Counted from the first letter of the stretch, positions 1 through 8,814 are shown. The stretch: DNA of 64,000 bases from Sphingomonas_E sp042693015 (GCF_042693015.1 NZ_CP170544.1:806001-870000), one strand, 5' to 3'. The notes: generated by a model not told the origin, from the letters alone. Made by a program: numbers and translations.

Positions 1-2
1 CG

Positions 3-773
3 CGGCTGATCGATGGCAGCGGCTTCGTGGCGCTCGCCCATGCCGAACATAATGCCCGCTTCAACGAACTGTCGGTCGCGACGCGGGTGGCCGCGAACGG
101 CGGCAAGGCGCGGATCGACGGCGGCAAGCAGATGGTGCTCGGCGGTCCGTTCGCGGATGCCTTCATCGTCTCGGCACGGTCGGAAAAGGGTGTCGTCGGC
201 CTCTATCTGGTCGCCGCCGATGCCGACGGGCTGGAACGGCGGGATTATCGGATGGCCGACGGCTCCGCCGCGAGCGACCTCGTCTTCCGCCAGGTCGCGG
301 CCGAGCCGTTGCCTGGCGATCTCCGCACGCTCGAACGCGCGCTCGACGATACCCGGCTGGCGATCAGCGCGGAACTGGTCGGGCTGATGAACATGATGTT
401 CGATGCGACGCTCGATTATGTGAAGACGCGCAACCAGTTCGGCCAGGCGATCGGCCAGTTTCAGGCGATCCAGCATCGCATGGCCGACAATTATTCGCGG
501 TTGGAGCTCAGCCGCTCGCACCTCTATCGCGCCGCGGCGATCGCGCCGTCCGATCCCGGACATGCGGAGGCCGTGGCCGGCGCCAAGGCCTTCATCGCCG
601 CTCGCGCCATCGAACTGGGCGAGGATGCGATCCAGCTCCACGGCGGTATCGGCACGACTGAGGAACTGATGGTGGGGCAGGCGTTCAAGCGCGTGCTGCT
701 GCTGGCTTCGCTGCTCGGCGACAGCGATTGGGAATTGCGCCGTTATGTCCAACTTTCGGCAAGCCGGCACTGA
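3..773 (+). CDS. Acyl-CoA dehydrogenase family protein, C-terminal part (cut by window start)
   Basis: The reading frame is open from the left edge of the window, so the N-terminus and probably most of the FAD-binding N-terminal domain lie outside. The visible ~256 residues match the middle beta-sheet and C-terminal helical domains of acyl-CoA dehydrogenases. The helical-domain signature is R-N-Q-F-G-Q-A-I-G-Q-F-Q-A-I-Q-H followed later by Q-L-H-G-G-I-G-T-T-E-E. These enzymes dehydrogenate acyl-CoA thioesters alpha-beta using FAD. The stop codon overlaps the next start (TGATG), which implies co-translation with the EthD-domain gene. The substrate cannot be read from the sequence. Catabolic neighbours suggest a degradation pathway rather than core beta-oxidation, but that is inference. 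Confidence 0.9.
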   Translation, partial: RLIDGSGFVALAHAEHNARFNELSVATRVAANGGKARIDGGKQMVLGGPFADAFIVSARSEKGVVGLYLVAADADGLERRDYRMADGSAASDLVFRQVAAEPLPGDLRTLERALDDTRLAISAELVGLMNMMFDATLDYVKTRNQFGQAIGQFQAIQHRMADNYSRLELSRSHLYRAAAIAPSDPGHAEAVAGAKAFIAARAIELGEDAIQLHGGIGTTEELMVGQAFKRVLLLASLLGDSDWELRRYVQLSASRH

Positions 774-1129
774 TGCTGAAGTTCGTCACCCTGCTCAAAC
801 GCCGTCCGGGCATGAGCAGGGCCGAATTCATCGATTATTATGAACGCAACCACCGGCGCATCGGCGAGAAATATCTGAAGGGAAGGGCGCTGCGCTATAT
901 GCGGCGCTACGTCCAGCCCATGCCCAATCCGATCACCGGCGAGGCGGACGAGCCCGATCATGACGTGATCATGGAGATATGGTTCGCCGATCGCGCGACC
1001 TTCGACGCGACCATGGCCTATCTCGCCACGCCCACGATCGCCGCGGAGATCGCCGAGGATGAAGAGCGCGTGTTCGATCGCATGATGCACCGCCATTTCT
1101 TCGTCGAAGAGCATGAATCCATGCTGTGA
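773..1129 (+). CDS. EthD-domain protein
   Basis: A 118-residue protein whose start (M-L-K-F-V-T-L-L-K) overlaps the stop of the preceding acyl-CoA dehydrogenase in a TGATG junction. A start 45 bases upstream is possible but would lie inside the previous gene. The pattern L-L-K-R-R-P-G-M-S-R-A-E-F-I-D-Y-Y-E followed by N-H is typical of EthD proteins, small dimeric alpha/beta-barrel (ferredoxin-like) proteins. They are named after an accessory protein of ether degradation and are common in aromatic and steroid catabolic clusters. The exact role of this family member is unknown. Confidence in the family is good; in a specific function, low. Confidence 0.85.
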   Translation: MLKFVTLLKRRPGMSRAEFIDYYERNHRRIGEKYLKGRALRYMRRYVQPMPNPITGEADEPDHDVIMEIWFADRATFDATMAYLATPTIAAEIAEDEERVFDRMMHRHFFVEEHESML

Positions 1130-1529
1130 GCGGAACGCGGTCCGTCCGTTTTTCCGCGCACCGCATGTTTATGCAGCTCCGCATCATCGTTTCGGGAGCG
1201 GGCCAAAATATCCGGATTCCGTAAAGGAAATCGGCATCTTCACAAGAAAATCGCAGACAGTTTTGTTTGTTTTCAAGTAAAAGTGATATTCGCTCACTTC
1301 GGGAGCTGACTGATATCCCAAGCTTATTGACTGCTGCTGCCTTGGCGGCCGGCAGATGTCATTATTTTCATTGGTGTCAGTTAATATTTTTCGCTTCGCA
1401 ACGATTCGACATTTGATTGCGAGGCCATTCCTGTGGATAATGCTTTACCACCAGCGCCGCGAGCCTGGTGACCCCCGGTGCTTCCGGTCGCCAATCCCCC
1501 CCTCGGCGGCCGGAAGCCTACCGACCCGA
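1130..1529. other. 400-bp intergenic stretch between convergent genes
   Basis: No convincing gene is seen. The stretch is more AT-rich than its surroundings around 1200-1440. It contains an AAGTGA-N7-TCACTT palindrome at 1281-1299 and a GC-rich hairpin at 1481-1516 just past the end of the minus-strand response regulator. Since both flanking genes point inward, terminator or hairpin functions are more likely than promoters. Confidence 0.6.
1481..1516 (-). terminator. Hairpin downstream of the LuxR-type regulator
   Basis: Left arm 1481-1492 and right arm 1505-1516 form a 12-bp stem with one G-T wobble and a 12-base loop, beginning 13 bases past the regulator stop codon. No T-tract follows in the minus direction, so it is a weak or Rho-assisted terminator candidate at best. 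Confidence 0.4.
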
Positions 1530-2237
1530 TCAAGCCTGGATGAGATTGCTGCGGATCGCGTAGCGGACGATGTCCGACGTCGAGGATATGCCCAGCTTGC
1601 GCATGCAGATGGCGCGATGGGTTTCCACCGTCTTGCTGCTGATGCTCAACAGGCTGGCGATTTCCTTGTTCTGACGCCCCTCGGCGATCATCTGGACGAT
1701 CTGCCGCTCGCGGCTGCTCAGTTCCAGGCGGTTGCGTTCCTGCGCCCCGCTCTGCGCGCTCATCCAGCAATCGAGCATGGTCTGCGATACGCTGGGCGAG
1801 AGATAGGGCCGGTGCGCGGCCAGCGCCTCGACGGCGTCGACCAGATGGCCTTCAGGCTCCGATTTTAGCAGATAGCCGCGCGCACCCGCCCGCAAGGCCT
1901 GGAACATCAGATAATTGCGCTCGTCCAGCGTGTAGAAGAGTATCTCGATATCGGGCAGATGCTCCCTCAACCGGTGGGTGAGCTCCAGGCCATTGATGCC
2001 AGGCAGCGCATAATCGGTGATGACGATGTCGGCGCTATAGGCCAGCGCGAACTCGAACGCAGCTTCGCCGTCCGATGTGTCCGCGATTATCTGCCAATCC
2101 CCCCGCCCGCCGATCAGCGTGCGCACACCCTTACGCAGGATTTCCTGCCGGTCCGCGATCAGGATGCGCCGCGGGGTTGAAGGCACCCGGATATTCATCG
2201 CCAGCTCATCGACAGCCTGTTTCACCTCTTTCGTCAT
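1530..2237 (-). CDS. NarL/FixJ-family response regulator (receiver + LuxR HTH), orphan
   Basis: The protein has 235 residues. The receiver domain spans roughly residues 24-140, with the likely phospho-acceptor Asp75 in V-I-T-D-Y-A-L-P-G and the conserved Lys in Y-L-L-K-S. A LuxR-type helix-turn-helix at ~170-230 shows L-S-S-R-E-R-Q-I-V-Q-M-I-A-E-G and N-K-E-I-A-S-L-L-S-I-S-S-K-T-V-E-T-H. It should be a phosphorylation-controlled DNA-binding regulator. One acidic residue of the usual N-terminal pair is replaced: I-A-D-R instead of D-D. No histidine kinase gene is present in the window, so the partner is elsewhere. No obvious ribosome binding site marks the start; an internal Met at residue 14 is an alternative. 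Confidence 0.9.
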   Translation of the reverse strand: MTKEVKQAVDELAMNIRVPSTPRRILIADRQEILRKGVRTLIGGRGDWQIIADTSDGEAAFEFALAYSADIVITDYALPGINGLELTHRLREHLPDIEILFYTLDERNYLMFQALRAGARGYLLKSEPEGHLVDAVEALAAHRPYLSPSVSQTMLDCWMSAQSGAQERNRLELSSRERQIVQMIAEGRQNKEIASLLSISSKTVETHRAICMRKLGISSTSDIVRYAIRSNLIQA

Positions 2238-2365
2238 GACGTTGCCGCCATCGGAAGATGCTGGGCCTCGGCCGGCCTTGCCGCCATCAGGAAAAGCCCT
2301 GATCGCGAGTGTATTTGCTGCGAAATTTGATCCAGATTAGTATGGAGGGGCGGTCGGGATTAGTC

Positions 2366-3376
2366 CTATTCGGCCAGCCGCACCATCGTCTTGCCGACAT
2401 TGCCGCCGCTGAACAGCTTGCCATAAGCCGTGAGCGTGTTTTCCAGGCCGTCGGTCACGTCGAACTCCATCCCCACGCGGCCCGCATCCAGCCAGGGCCG
2501 CGTCAACCGGTTGATCTCTTCGCCCCGGAAATAGAAATCGGGCGAGAAGAAGCCGGCGATCGTCAGCCGCTTCATCAGCACGAGATCGAAGGTCTTGGGG
2601 CCGGATCGTTCCGCCTGGTCATAGGTTGAGATCAGCCCGCACACCGCCACGCGGCCGTTCATCGCCATGTTGGGCAGCACATCGTCGAGCATCGGCCCGC
2701 CGACGCAATCGAAATAGCAGTCGACGCCAGCGGGCGCGATGGCGGCCAGCCGTGCCGCCACATCCTCCGCCTTATAGTCGATCGCCGCCGCGAGCCCGTA
2801 GCGCCCCGTCAGCATCGCGCATTTCTCCGCCCCGCCGGCGATGCCGATCACGCGACAACCCATCTCCCGCGCAAACTGCGCCGCGAGCAGGCCGGTCGCG
2901 CCTGCGGCGGCCGACACCAGCACTGTCTCGCCCGGCCGCACCCGGCCATATTCGTTGAGGCCGACATAGGCCGTCCAGCCGTTCGGCCCGAGCACCGCGA
3001 AATGCTGGCGCATGTCGGCGATCGTCTCGAGTTTCCAGATGTCGCCGAGATCGGGGATCAGCACCGAATGGTCCGCCCATTGGCCATAAGCGCGCACGAG
3101 ATCGCCCGGCGCATAATCCGGGTGGCGCGACGCGACGACGCGGCCGAGCACGAAGCCGATCACCTTGCTGCCGAGCGGGGTGGGGGCCATGTAGCTGTCC
3201 TCTCGCGCGGTCATCCACATCCGCGTGCCGGCGTCGAGCGAGAGCCACAGGTTGCGGATGAGGATCTGGCGGTCGCCGGGCTCGGGCATCGCCTCCTCGA
3301 CCAGCTTGATCGCCGATGCGAAGTCGGTGCCTTCGGGGTGCGCGGCAAGCTGCCAGTAACGGTTCGTCTCGGCCAT
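2366..3376 (-). CDS. NADP-dependent oxidoreductase, zinc-free MDR (PTGR/LTB4DH-like) family
   Basis: 336 residues. The start at 3376 is chosen because GGAGGAGG lies just upstream; the frame extends nine codons further with no better signal. The Rossmann motif A-A-A-G-A-T-G (mid protein) and D-C-V-G-G-P-M-L-D identify the medium-chain dehydrogenase/reductase branch of prostaglandin reductase and 2-alkenal reductase. These enzymes reduce activated C=C bonds with NADPH and need no zinc; the zinc ligands are absent here. It is divergent from the Rieske ferredoxin gene and is one of three related paralogues within 6 kb. The substrate is not readable from the sequence. Confidence 0.9.
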   Translation of the reverse strand: MAETNRYWQLAAHPEGTDFASAIKLVEEAMPEPGDRQILIRNLWLSLDAGTRMWMTAREDSYMAPTPLGSKVIGFVLGRVVASRHPDYAPGDLVRAYGQWADHSVLIPDLGDIWKLETIADMRQHFAVLGPNGWTAYVGLNEYGRVRPGETVLVSAAAGATGLLAAQFAREMGCRVIGIAGGAEKCAMLTGRYGLAAAIDYKAEDVAARLAAIAPAGVDCYFDCVGGPMLDDVLPNMAMNGRVAVCGLISTYDQAERSGPKTFDLVLMKRLTIAGFFSPDFYFRGEEINRLTRPWLDAGRVGMEFDVTDGLENTLTAYGKLFSGGNVGKTMVRLAE

Positions 3377-3487
3377 TCGGGTCCTCCTCCGGGCCGGGAC
3401 CATGGCGTCTGCCGCCGGTCTGTGGCAGCTATGACAAGCATCAATTGTGGCCCGGCGCGCAAGGCTTCAGCGTCGGAGACGACAAGA

Positions 3488-3880
3488 ATGGCGGAGAGGC
3501 GGGCGGTTCCGGGGATGAGCGAGACTTTTCATCGCGTGGTCAAGGTGGATGAGGTCGAGGAAAAGGCGATGCTGCCTTTCGTCGTCAACCGCTGGCCGCT
3601 GTTCGTCTGCCGGGAAGAAGGCAAGCTCCATGTCATGATCAACCGCTGCACGCACGCCGCCTCCGCGCTCGCGCCGGAAGGCCGGGTGCGGCGGGGATCG
3701 GTGATGTGCCCGCTCCACGGCGCACGCTTCAAGCTCGATACCGGCGAATGCCTGGGCGGGGCGGGTTACAAGCCGCTGATGCTCTTCCCCTTCCGCGAAG
3801 ATGCCGAAGGCTGGATCGAAGTCGCCGTCCCCGATGCCGCGCCCGGCGCCGAGCATCTGCCGGTGAAACCGCTCAACTGA
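3488..3880 (+). CDS. Rieske [2Fe-2S] ferredoxin-like protein
   Basis: 130 residues from the 3488 start, preceded by GGAGA at a 9-base spacing. A start at 3515 (M-S-E-T-F-H) would give 121 residues and is equally plausible. The cluster ligands are clear: C-T-H, about 17 residues, then C-P-L-H, i.e. C-x-H...C-x2-H. Small Rieske ferredoxins pass electrons to ring-hydroxylating oxygenases or nitrite-reductase-like enzymes. No oxygenase alpha subunit is adjacent; the only Rieske oxygenase in the window is at about 41 kb. It is soluble, with no signal peptide. The partner is unproven. Confidence 0.88.
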   Translation: MAERRAVPGMSETFHRVVKVDEVEEKAMLPFVVNRWPLFVCREEGKLHVMINRCTHAASALAPEGRVRRGSVMCPLHGARFKLDTGECLGGAGYKPLMLFPFREDAEGWIEVAVPDAAPGAEHLPVKPLN

Positions 3881-3950
3881 CGGCTTTTGCGGAACCGAAG
3901 AGTTGATCCCCGGTTGTCGGACGCATGTCCGTCGACAGCCGGAGAGATAA

Positions 3951-4655
3951 ATGACCGCGACCCCCTTGAAGCCCGCGGAGGAACTGGCCGCGCTACGCGA
4001 ATCCGTCTTTCCGGGTGAAAGCGCGGAATATGCCGCCGCCCGCCGGGCGCTGATGGCCGAGGAGATAGAGGTCCGTCGCCACCTGACGCGTCTTGCCGAA
4101 CAGCGCCAGGCGCTGCCGCCGGGGCCGGTGATCGACAAGGATTATCGCTTCCGTGACGAGAAGGGCGAGGATGTCGGCCTCGCCGATCTGTTCGGCGATC
4201 ATGATACGCTCATCACCTATTTCTGGATGTTCGGCCCGCAACGTGAACGGCCATGCCCGATGTGCACCAACTGGCTTGGCGGCGTCGATGGCAATGCCAA
4301 AGACATCAAGCAGCGCGCGGCGTTGAAAATCCTCGGGCGCAGCCCGGTGGACAGGCAGAAAGCGTTTGCCGCCGAACGCGGCTGGCGCGATCTCGATTTC
4401 GTCCAGACCATCGGCGACGATTATGCCCATGATCTCGGGCTGCTGAACGACCAGGGTTTTGAAGACCCCGCCTTTACCGTCTATCGCCGGGACGGCGACA
4501 CGATCCGCTTGTTTTATGCAGGCGAGATGCCGGCCGCGGCCGCCGATCCGGGGCAGGATCCGCGCGGACCGATCGACATCGCCCCGCTGTGGAATATCCT
4601 CGATTTCACGCCGGAAGGTCGCGGAACGGACTGGTATCCCAAGTTGAGCTATTGA
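3951..4655 (+). CDS. DUF899 family thioredoxin-like protein
   Basis: 234 residues, with ribosome binding site GGAGAG just before the ATG. The N-terminal half carries the family pattern E-L-A-A-L-R-E and K-D-Y-R-F. The centre has Y-F-W-M-F-G-P and P-C-P-M-C-T-N-W at about residue 100, a CxxC pair in a thioredoxin-like fold. The C-terminus carries F-T-P-E-G-R-G, then W-Y-P. The family is widespread and poorly characterised; a redox or thiol role is inferred from the fold and the CPMC motif. It is cytosolic, lies 70 bp after the Rieske ferredoxin gene and may share its transcript. Confidence 0.85.
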   Translation: MTATPLKPAEELAALRESVFPGESAEYAAARRALMAEEIEVRRHLTRLAEQRQALPPGPVIDKDYRFRDEKGEDVGLADLFGDHDTLITYFWMFGPQRERPCPMCTNWLGGVDGNAKDIKQRAALKILGRSPVDRQKAFAAERGWRDLDFVQTIGDDYAHDLGLLNDQGFEDPAFTVYRRDGDTIRLFYAGEMPAAAADPGQDPRGPIDIAPLWNILDFTPEGRGTDWYPKLSY

Positions 4656-4761
4656 GGGTTTGGCGGTCGCAGCCGCGTTCGCCCTTCACCTCTCCAAACT
4701 GCCAGTCATCCGCGCGGACGAACGGCTGTTAGCGTCCCTCCCGAATTTGGAGAGGACCGCC

Positions 4762-5808
4762 ATGATCAACCGCCGCATCGTGCTCGCATCGCGCCCCGAT
4801 GGCGTGCCCGACCCCGAGAATTTCCGCATCGAGGAAAATCCGGTCGCGGAGCTGGAGGACGGGCAGGTGCTGCTCGAAAACCGGGTCTTCGCGATCGACC
4901 CGGCGGTGCGCGGCATGCTCGACGATGTCGAAAGCTATATGCCGCCGGTGGCGATCGGTGGGCTGATCCCGACGATGGTGCTCGGCCGCGTGGTGAAATC
5001 GCGCAATCCCGATTTCCGCGAGGGCGATTATGGCCGCGGCTTCATCGGCTGGGAGGAATATTCGGTCCTCAACCCCGGCAGCGTCGGGTTCGAGAATGTG
5101 CGGGTCGAGGATGATCTGCCGCTCACCGCCTATATGGGCGCGGTCGGCTGGTCGGGCATCACCGCTTATGTCGGCCTCAAGCGCTATGGCGAGATGCGGT
5201 CGGGCGATGAGGTGCTTATCAGCGCCGCGGCCGGCGCGGTCGGCAGCGTTGCGGGGCAGGTCGCCAGGCTTTCGGGCTGCCGCGTGGTCGGCACCGTCAG
5301 CTCGGACGAGAAAGCGAGGATCGTCACCGATACGCTCGGCTTCCACGGTGCCATCAACTATCGCGACTGCGCCGATTTCGATGCCGAGATCCGCAAGCAT
5401 TTCCCCGATGGCATCGACCTCTACTTCGACAATGTCGGCGGCGTGACGCTCGATACCGTGCTGCCGCGGATGAAGGCGTTCGGGCGCATACCGGTGTGCG
5501 GGATGATCGCCAATTATAACCACCAGACCGATCCCTATCGGCTGCGCAACATCTGGCAGGTGCTTGTCCACCGCATCACCATGCGCGGCTTCCTCGCCTT
5601 CGAGGCAGCGGATATGGTGCATGAGGCGGAGGATGCGCTGGCCGGCTGGGTGCGCTCGGGCGAGTTGATCGCGACCGAAAATGTCTCGACCGGACTCGAA
5701 AGCACGCCCCAGGCCTTCATCCGCCTGATGTCGGGCGAGACGACCGGCAAGACGCTGGTGCGGCTGGACGATAGCGTTTCGACGCTCGCCGGCTGGAAGG
5801 GCGCCTGA
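4762..5808 (+). CDS. NADP-dependent oxidoreductase, zinc-free MDR family (paralogue 2)
   Basis: 348 residues. ATG at 4762 follows GGAGAGGACCGCC; the frame is open further upstream without a better start. The NADP-binding motif is A-A-A-G-A-V-G-S-V-A-G-Q; F-D-N-V-G-G-V-T-L-D and C-G-M-I-A-N-Y-N are hallmarks of the PTGR/curcumin-reductase-like branch. It is predicted to reduce alpha,beta-unsaturated carbonyls with NADPH. It precedes an NTF2-like gene by 2 bp, so the two are probably an operon. It is about the same length as the other two MDR proteins nearby but clearly diverged in sequence. Confidence 0.9.
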   Translation: MINRRIVLASRPDGVPDPENFRIEENPVAELEDGQVLLENRVFAIDPAVRGMLDDVESYMPPVAIGGLIPTMVLGRVVKSRNPDFREGDYGRGFIGWEEYSVLNPGSVGFENVRVEDDLPLTAYMGAVGWSGITAYVGLKRYGEMRSGDEVLISAAAGAVGSVAGQVARLSGCRVVGTVSSDEKARIVTDTLGFHGAINYRDCADFDAEIRKHFPDGIDLYFDNVGGVTLDTVLPRMKAFGRIPVCGMIANYNHQTDPYRLRNIWQVLVHRITMRGFLAFEAADMVHEAEDALAGWVRSGELIATENVSTGLESTPQAFIRLMSGETTGKTLVRLDDSVSTLAGWKGA

Positions 5809-5810
5809 CG

Positions 5811-6311
5811 ATGGCCGATGCCGCGATCACCGCTTTGCTGGCGAAGGCCCGGCTCGGCGAGCTTGTCGCCGACTATGCCAATCTGATCGACTGGCTGGAC
5901 TGGGGCCGGCTGGACGCCCTGTTCTGGCCCGACGCGCAGTTCGATTTCGGTATGTTCAAGGGTGATCTGGCTGCCTTCCGCGGCTTCGTCGCCGAACTGG
6001 AGGAGGGCTATGCCCGCCGTCTCCATATGTTCGCGATGCCGACCATCATGCTCGCCGGAGACCGCGCCCGCATCGACGCCGGCTCGGTGACGGTCTGCCG
6101 CACCGACGCACCCGCGCCGGGCATCGACGACATCTTCTGGGGCCGCTACCTCTTCGGGGCCGAACAGCGCAACGGAGAATGGCGCCTGACCGGCCTCACT
6201 TATGTCCTCAACCTCTACGACCGGATCGAACGGACTGCGGATGATCGGGGCGGCCCGATGAACTTCGGGGACGGGCTATCGCCGGAGCATGCGCTGGCCT
6301 GGCGGGGGTGA
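5811..6311 (+). CDS. Nuclear transport factor 2 / SnoaL-like protein
   Basis: 166 residues, starting 2 bp after the MDR gene. The pattern of a helical N-terminus (E-L-V-A-D-Y-A-N-L-I-D-W-L-D-W-G-R-L-D-A-L-F), a mid-protein H-M-F residue and a C-terminal W-R-L-T-G-L-T-Y-V-L strand fits the NTF2-like cone fold used by small isomerases, dehydratases and hydroxylase-accessory proteins such as SnoaL, scytalone dehydratase and ketosteroid isomerase. The catalytic role cannot be assigned. A second NTF2-like gene occurs at 33.4-34.0 kb in a cluster of similar gene content. Confidence 0.8.
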   Translation: MADAAITALLAKARLGELVADYANLIDWLDWGRLDALFWPDAQFDFGMFKGDLAAFRGFVAELEEGYARRLHMFAMPTIMLAGDRARIDAGSVTVCRTDAPAPGIDDIFWGRYLFGAEQRNGEWRLTGLTYVLNLYDRIERTADDRGGPMNFGDGLSPEHALAWRG

Positions 6312-6396
6312 CGGCGAAGGGGCGCCCCCTTCTTTTGGCAGCGAAAGCTGGGATGACGACAATATCCAGATGCCCCTCGGGCCAAACCGGAATGCC

Positions 6397-6969
6397 TCAG
6401 CCCACCTCCACAAACGGCATCATCGGCGCCGTCTCGTAGGTCCGCATTTCGCCGATCTCGATCGTCGCCGGCGTGCTGTCGTCGCGGGCGTCGTGGGTGC
6501 GTTTCCAGACGCCGAACAGGCCCATGATGTGCGGCGGATCGCCGTGGATCTCGGTGAAGCCGCCATTCAGTTCGCGCGTATCGAAATAGGCCGCATTGAC
6601 GCCATCGGCGAACAATTCCGTGGCGAGTTGATAGCCTAGATCGAGCCAACGCTGCCGTTCCGCGGCGAAATCGGAGACGAGATAGGCGATATGGTGGAAG
6701 CCCGTTTCGCCCGCGGCATACATGTCCCGGTAGATCGACGGCTTGTCGTCATGCTGCTCGATGAACTGGATCATCGTCTCGCCCAGATAGCCGAAGGCGT
6801 AGGAGACATCGGCCTCGACCGGCGTGCCGCGGTAGGAGAATTCCTCCGTCTCATGGTGACGCACCATGAAGAAGGGGCCTGCTCCGTAAGCATCGGCCCA
6901 TGATTGCGCGGCCTCGTCGATGCTGGCGACGAAATAGGCTTCCTGAAACATCCGGCGGGTTTCCGTCAT
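6397..6969 (-). CDS. VOC-superfamily (glyoxalase fold) protein
   Basis: 190 residues. The ATG at 6969 has AAGGA about 9 bases upstream; the frame could extend ten more codons. H-H-I-A-Y-L-V (mid protein) and related strands fit one long vicinal-oxygen-chelate protein of the methylmalonyl-CoA epimerase / lactoylglutathione-lyase-like group. It is the last gene of a three-gene minus-strand operon, SDR-MDR-VOC. Possible activities include isomerase, epimerase or ring-cleavage dioxygenase; none is proven by the sequence. Confidence 0.82.
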   Translation of the reverse strand: MTETRRMFQEAYFVASIDEAAQSWADAYGAGPFFMVRHHETEEFSYRGTPVEADVSYAFGYLGETMIQFIEQHDDKPSIYRDMYAAGETGFHHIAYLVSDFAAERQRWLDLGYQLATELFADGVNAAYFDTRELNGGFTEIHGDPPHIMGLFGVWKRTHDARDDSTPATIEIGEMRTYETAPMMPFVEVG

Positions 6970-6982
6970 CTTGTTCGTCCTT

Positions 6983-8029
6983 TCAGCCGAAGGGATCATC
7001 GGCGATGCGCACGAGCTTTCGCCCCATATTGCCGCCCGCGAACTGGCCCAGCGCCGCTTGCGGCACGGCGTCGAAGCCCTCCGCTATGTCCAGCGCCTCG
7101 CGGATCGACCCGTCGACCAGCCAGCCGCGCAGCCGTTCGCGCGCCTCGGCCCAGCGGGCGATGTGATCGAAGTAGAAGAAGCCCGCCATGCTCGCGCCGC
7201 GCATCGCCAGCATCAGATGGTTGGTGATCGCGGTCGGTCCGCCATAATGCGCGGTCGCCCCGCAGATCACGATCCGCGCACCATGGGCGAGGTTGAGCAG
7301 GGCTGCATCGAGCATCGGCCCGCCGACATTGTCGAAATAGAGGTTGACGCCCCGCGGCGCATGATCGCCGATCTGCGCGGCGAGATCGCCCCCGCTCGCG
7401 TCGATCACCGCGTCGAAGCCGAGGCCCTTCACCAGCGCGCATTTCGCCTCGCCACGGGCAATGCCGATGACACGCGTGCCCGCCAGCCGCGCAATCTGCC
7501 CAGCGATCGAACCGATCGCCCCCGATGCGCCGGAAACCAGCACCGTATCGCCGGGCTTGGGCTTGCCGAGTTCGGTCAGCCCGAACCAGGCGCAGAAGCC
7601 GGTCATGCCGAGCACGCCAAGCCCGCTTGCCAGCGCCACATCGGCCGGCACGCGTTGCAGCGGCGCGCCCATATGGTCGGTGCCGCCAGAGACGTTGTAA
7701 TCCTGCCAGTCGAGGAAGCCGGTGACGCCGTCGCCCACCTTCCAGTCGGGATGGTTGGACGCGACCACGCGCCCCGCAAGGCCGCCCTTCATCGCATCGC
7801 CCACTGCGATCGGATCGAACTTGCCGGGCATGCCCCGCACCCAGGCATGGTTCATCGGATCGGGCGAGAAATAGACCGACCGGATCAGCAGTTCGCCGGG
7901 GCCGGGTTCGGGCGGCTCGGCTTCGCCCTTCGCGAACATGTCCGCCGTCAGCGCGAGGCCCGCGGCGTTGGCGGCGCCTTCATCGGCAGGCCGGGCGACC
8001 TGCCAGCGGCGGTTGACGGGCGCGTTCAC
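6983..8029 (-). CDS. NADP-dependent oxidoreductase, zinc-free MDR family (paralogue 3)
   Basis: 348 residues from a GTG start at 8029 whose GTGA overlaps the SDR stop codon, indicating translational coupling. An in-frame extension upstream overlaps the SDR coding sequence and is rejected. Nucleotide-binding motif G-A-S-G-A-I-G-S-I-A-G-Q, then F-D-N-V-G-G-P-M-L-D and a C-terminal F-A-G-G-N-M-G-R-K-L-V: features of the PTGR/2-alkenal reductase family. Thirteen bases separate it from the VOC gene downstream. Confidence 0.9.
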   Translation of the reverse strand: MNAPVNRRWQVARPADEGAANAAGLALTADMFAKGEAEPPEPGPGELLIRSVYFSPDPMNHAWVRGMPGKFDPIAVGDAMKGGLAGRVVASNHPDWKVGDGVTGFLDWQDYNVSGGTDHMGAPLQRVPADVALASGLGVLGMTGFCAWFGLTELGKPKPGDTVLVSGASGAIGSIAGQIARLAGTRVIGIARGEAKCALVKGLGFDAVIDASGGDLAAQIGDHAPRGVNLYFDNVGGPMLDAALLNLAHGARIVICGATAHYGGPTAITNHLMLAMRGASMAGFFYFDHIARWAEARERLRGWLVDGSIREALDIAEGFDAVPQAALGQFAGGNMGRKLVRIADDPFG

Positions 8030-8814
8030 GGTAATGTGTGCATCCCGCCTTCGAGCATAAAGGTGCTGCCGGTCATATAATCCGATCCCGGTCCTGCCAG
8101 GAAAACCGCCAGCGGCCCGGCGTCGCGATCGGGATCGCCCAGTCGCCGCATCGGGATCTTCTCCTTCAGCGCCTCGACGAAATCGGGCCGCGCCGCGCGC
8201 CACGCGTCGAAGGCGCGGGTGTCGAGCGCGGGGTTGATGATGTTGACGTTGATGCCGTGCTGGCCCCACTCGCGCGCCGCGGTGCGGCTCAATGCGCGGA
8301 TCGCCTCCTTGGCGGCGTTGTAGCAGGTGTTGCCCTCGAACCCGATCTGGCCGGAGGAGGAGGCGAAGTTGATGATCTTGCCGTATTGCTGCGCCTTCAT
8401 GTGCGGGAACACCGCCTTCATAAACCACAGGCTCGCGGTCGGGCCGGTGCGCAGCGTATATTCCCACTCCGCCTCGTCCGTATCCTCGCAGGCGACGAAG
8501 ACGGTGGAGGGCTGGGGATTGGCCTCGGTGCCGAAGCCCTGCGCGTTGTTCACCAGGATATGGACGGTGCCATAGGTGTCGACGGCCTTCTGGACGCAGG
8601 CCATCACATCCTCGCGCTTGCCGACATCGCAGGCGACGCCGATCGCCTCGCCGCCCGCATCGCGGATTTCCTGCGCGACCTTCTCGACCGTCGCCGGCGT
8701 GCGCGATGCGACCACCACCTTCGCGCCTTCGCGGCCATAAGCGTGCGCGATCGCGCGGCCTATGCCGCGGCCGGCGCCGGTGACGATGGCGACCTTGTCC
8801 TTGAGCGTTCCCAC
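8026..8814 (-). CDS. SDR family oxidoreductase
   Basis: 262 residues from a GTG start with GGGAGG six bases upstream. Classical short-chain dehydrogenase motifs: T-G-A-G-R-G-I-G near residue 12, N-N-A near residue 90 and catalytic Y-N-A-A-K near residue 165, with a preceding Ser cluster. It should interconvert an alcohol and a ketone (or a related pair) with NAD(P). It is first in the SDR-MDR-VOC operon, overlapping the MDR gene by 4 bp. A stretch of about 15 residues after the NNA motif is longer than usual and may shape the substrate pocket. Confidence 0.92.
   Translation of the reverse strand: MGTLKDKVAIVTGAGRGIGRAIAHAYGREGAKVVVASRTPATVEKVAQEIRDAGGEAIGVACDVGKREDVMACVQKAVDTYGTVHILVNNAQGFGTEANPQPSTVFVACEDTDEAEWEYTLRTGPTASLWFMKAVFPHMKAQQYGKIINFASSSGQIGFEGNTCYNAAKEAIRALSRTAAREWGQHGINVNIINPALDTRAFDAWRAARPDFVEALKEKIPMRRLGDPDRDAGPLAVFLAGPGSDYMTGSTFMLEGGMHTLP

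Noticed and set aside
1281..1299. AAGTGA-N7-TCACTT palindrome as an operator
   Set aside because: It lies between two convergent genes, where no promoter is expected; kept only as a possible hairpin.
6983..8467. 494-residue version of the third MDR gene
   Set aside because: The first ~146 codons run through the SDR gene in another frame and have shadow-like composition; the GTG at 8029 fits the family length.
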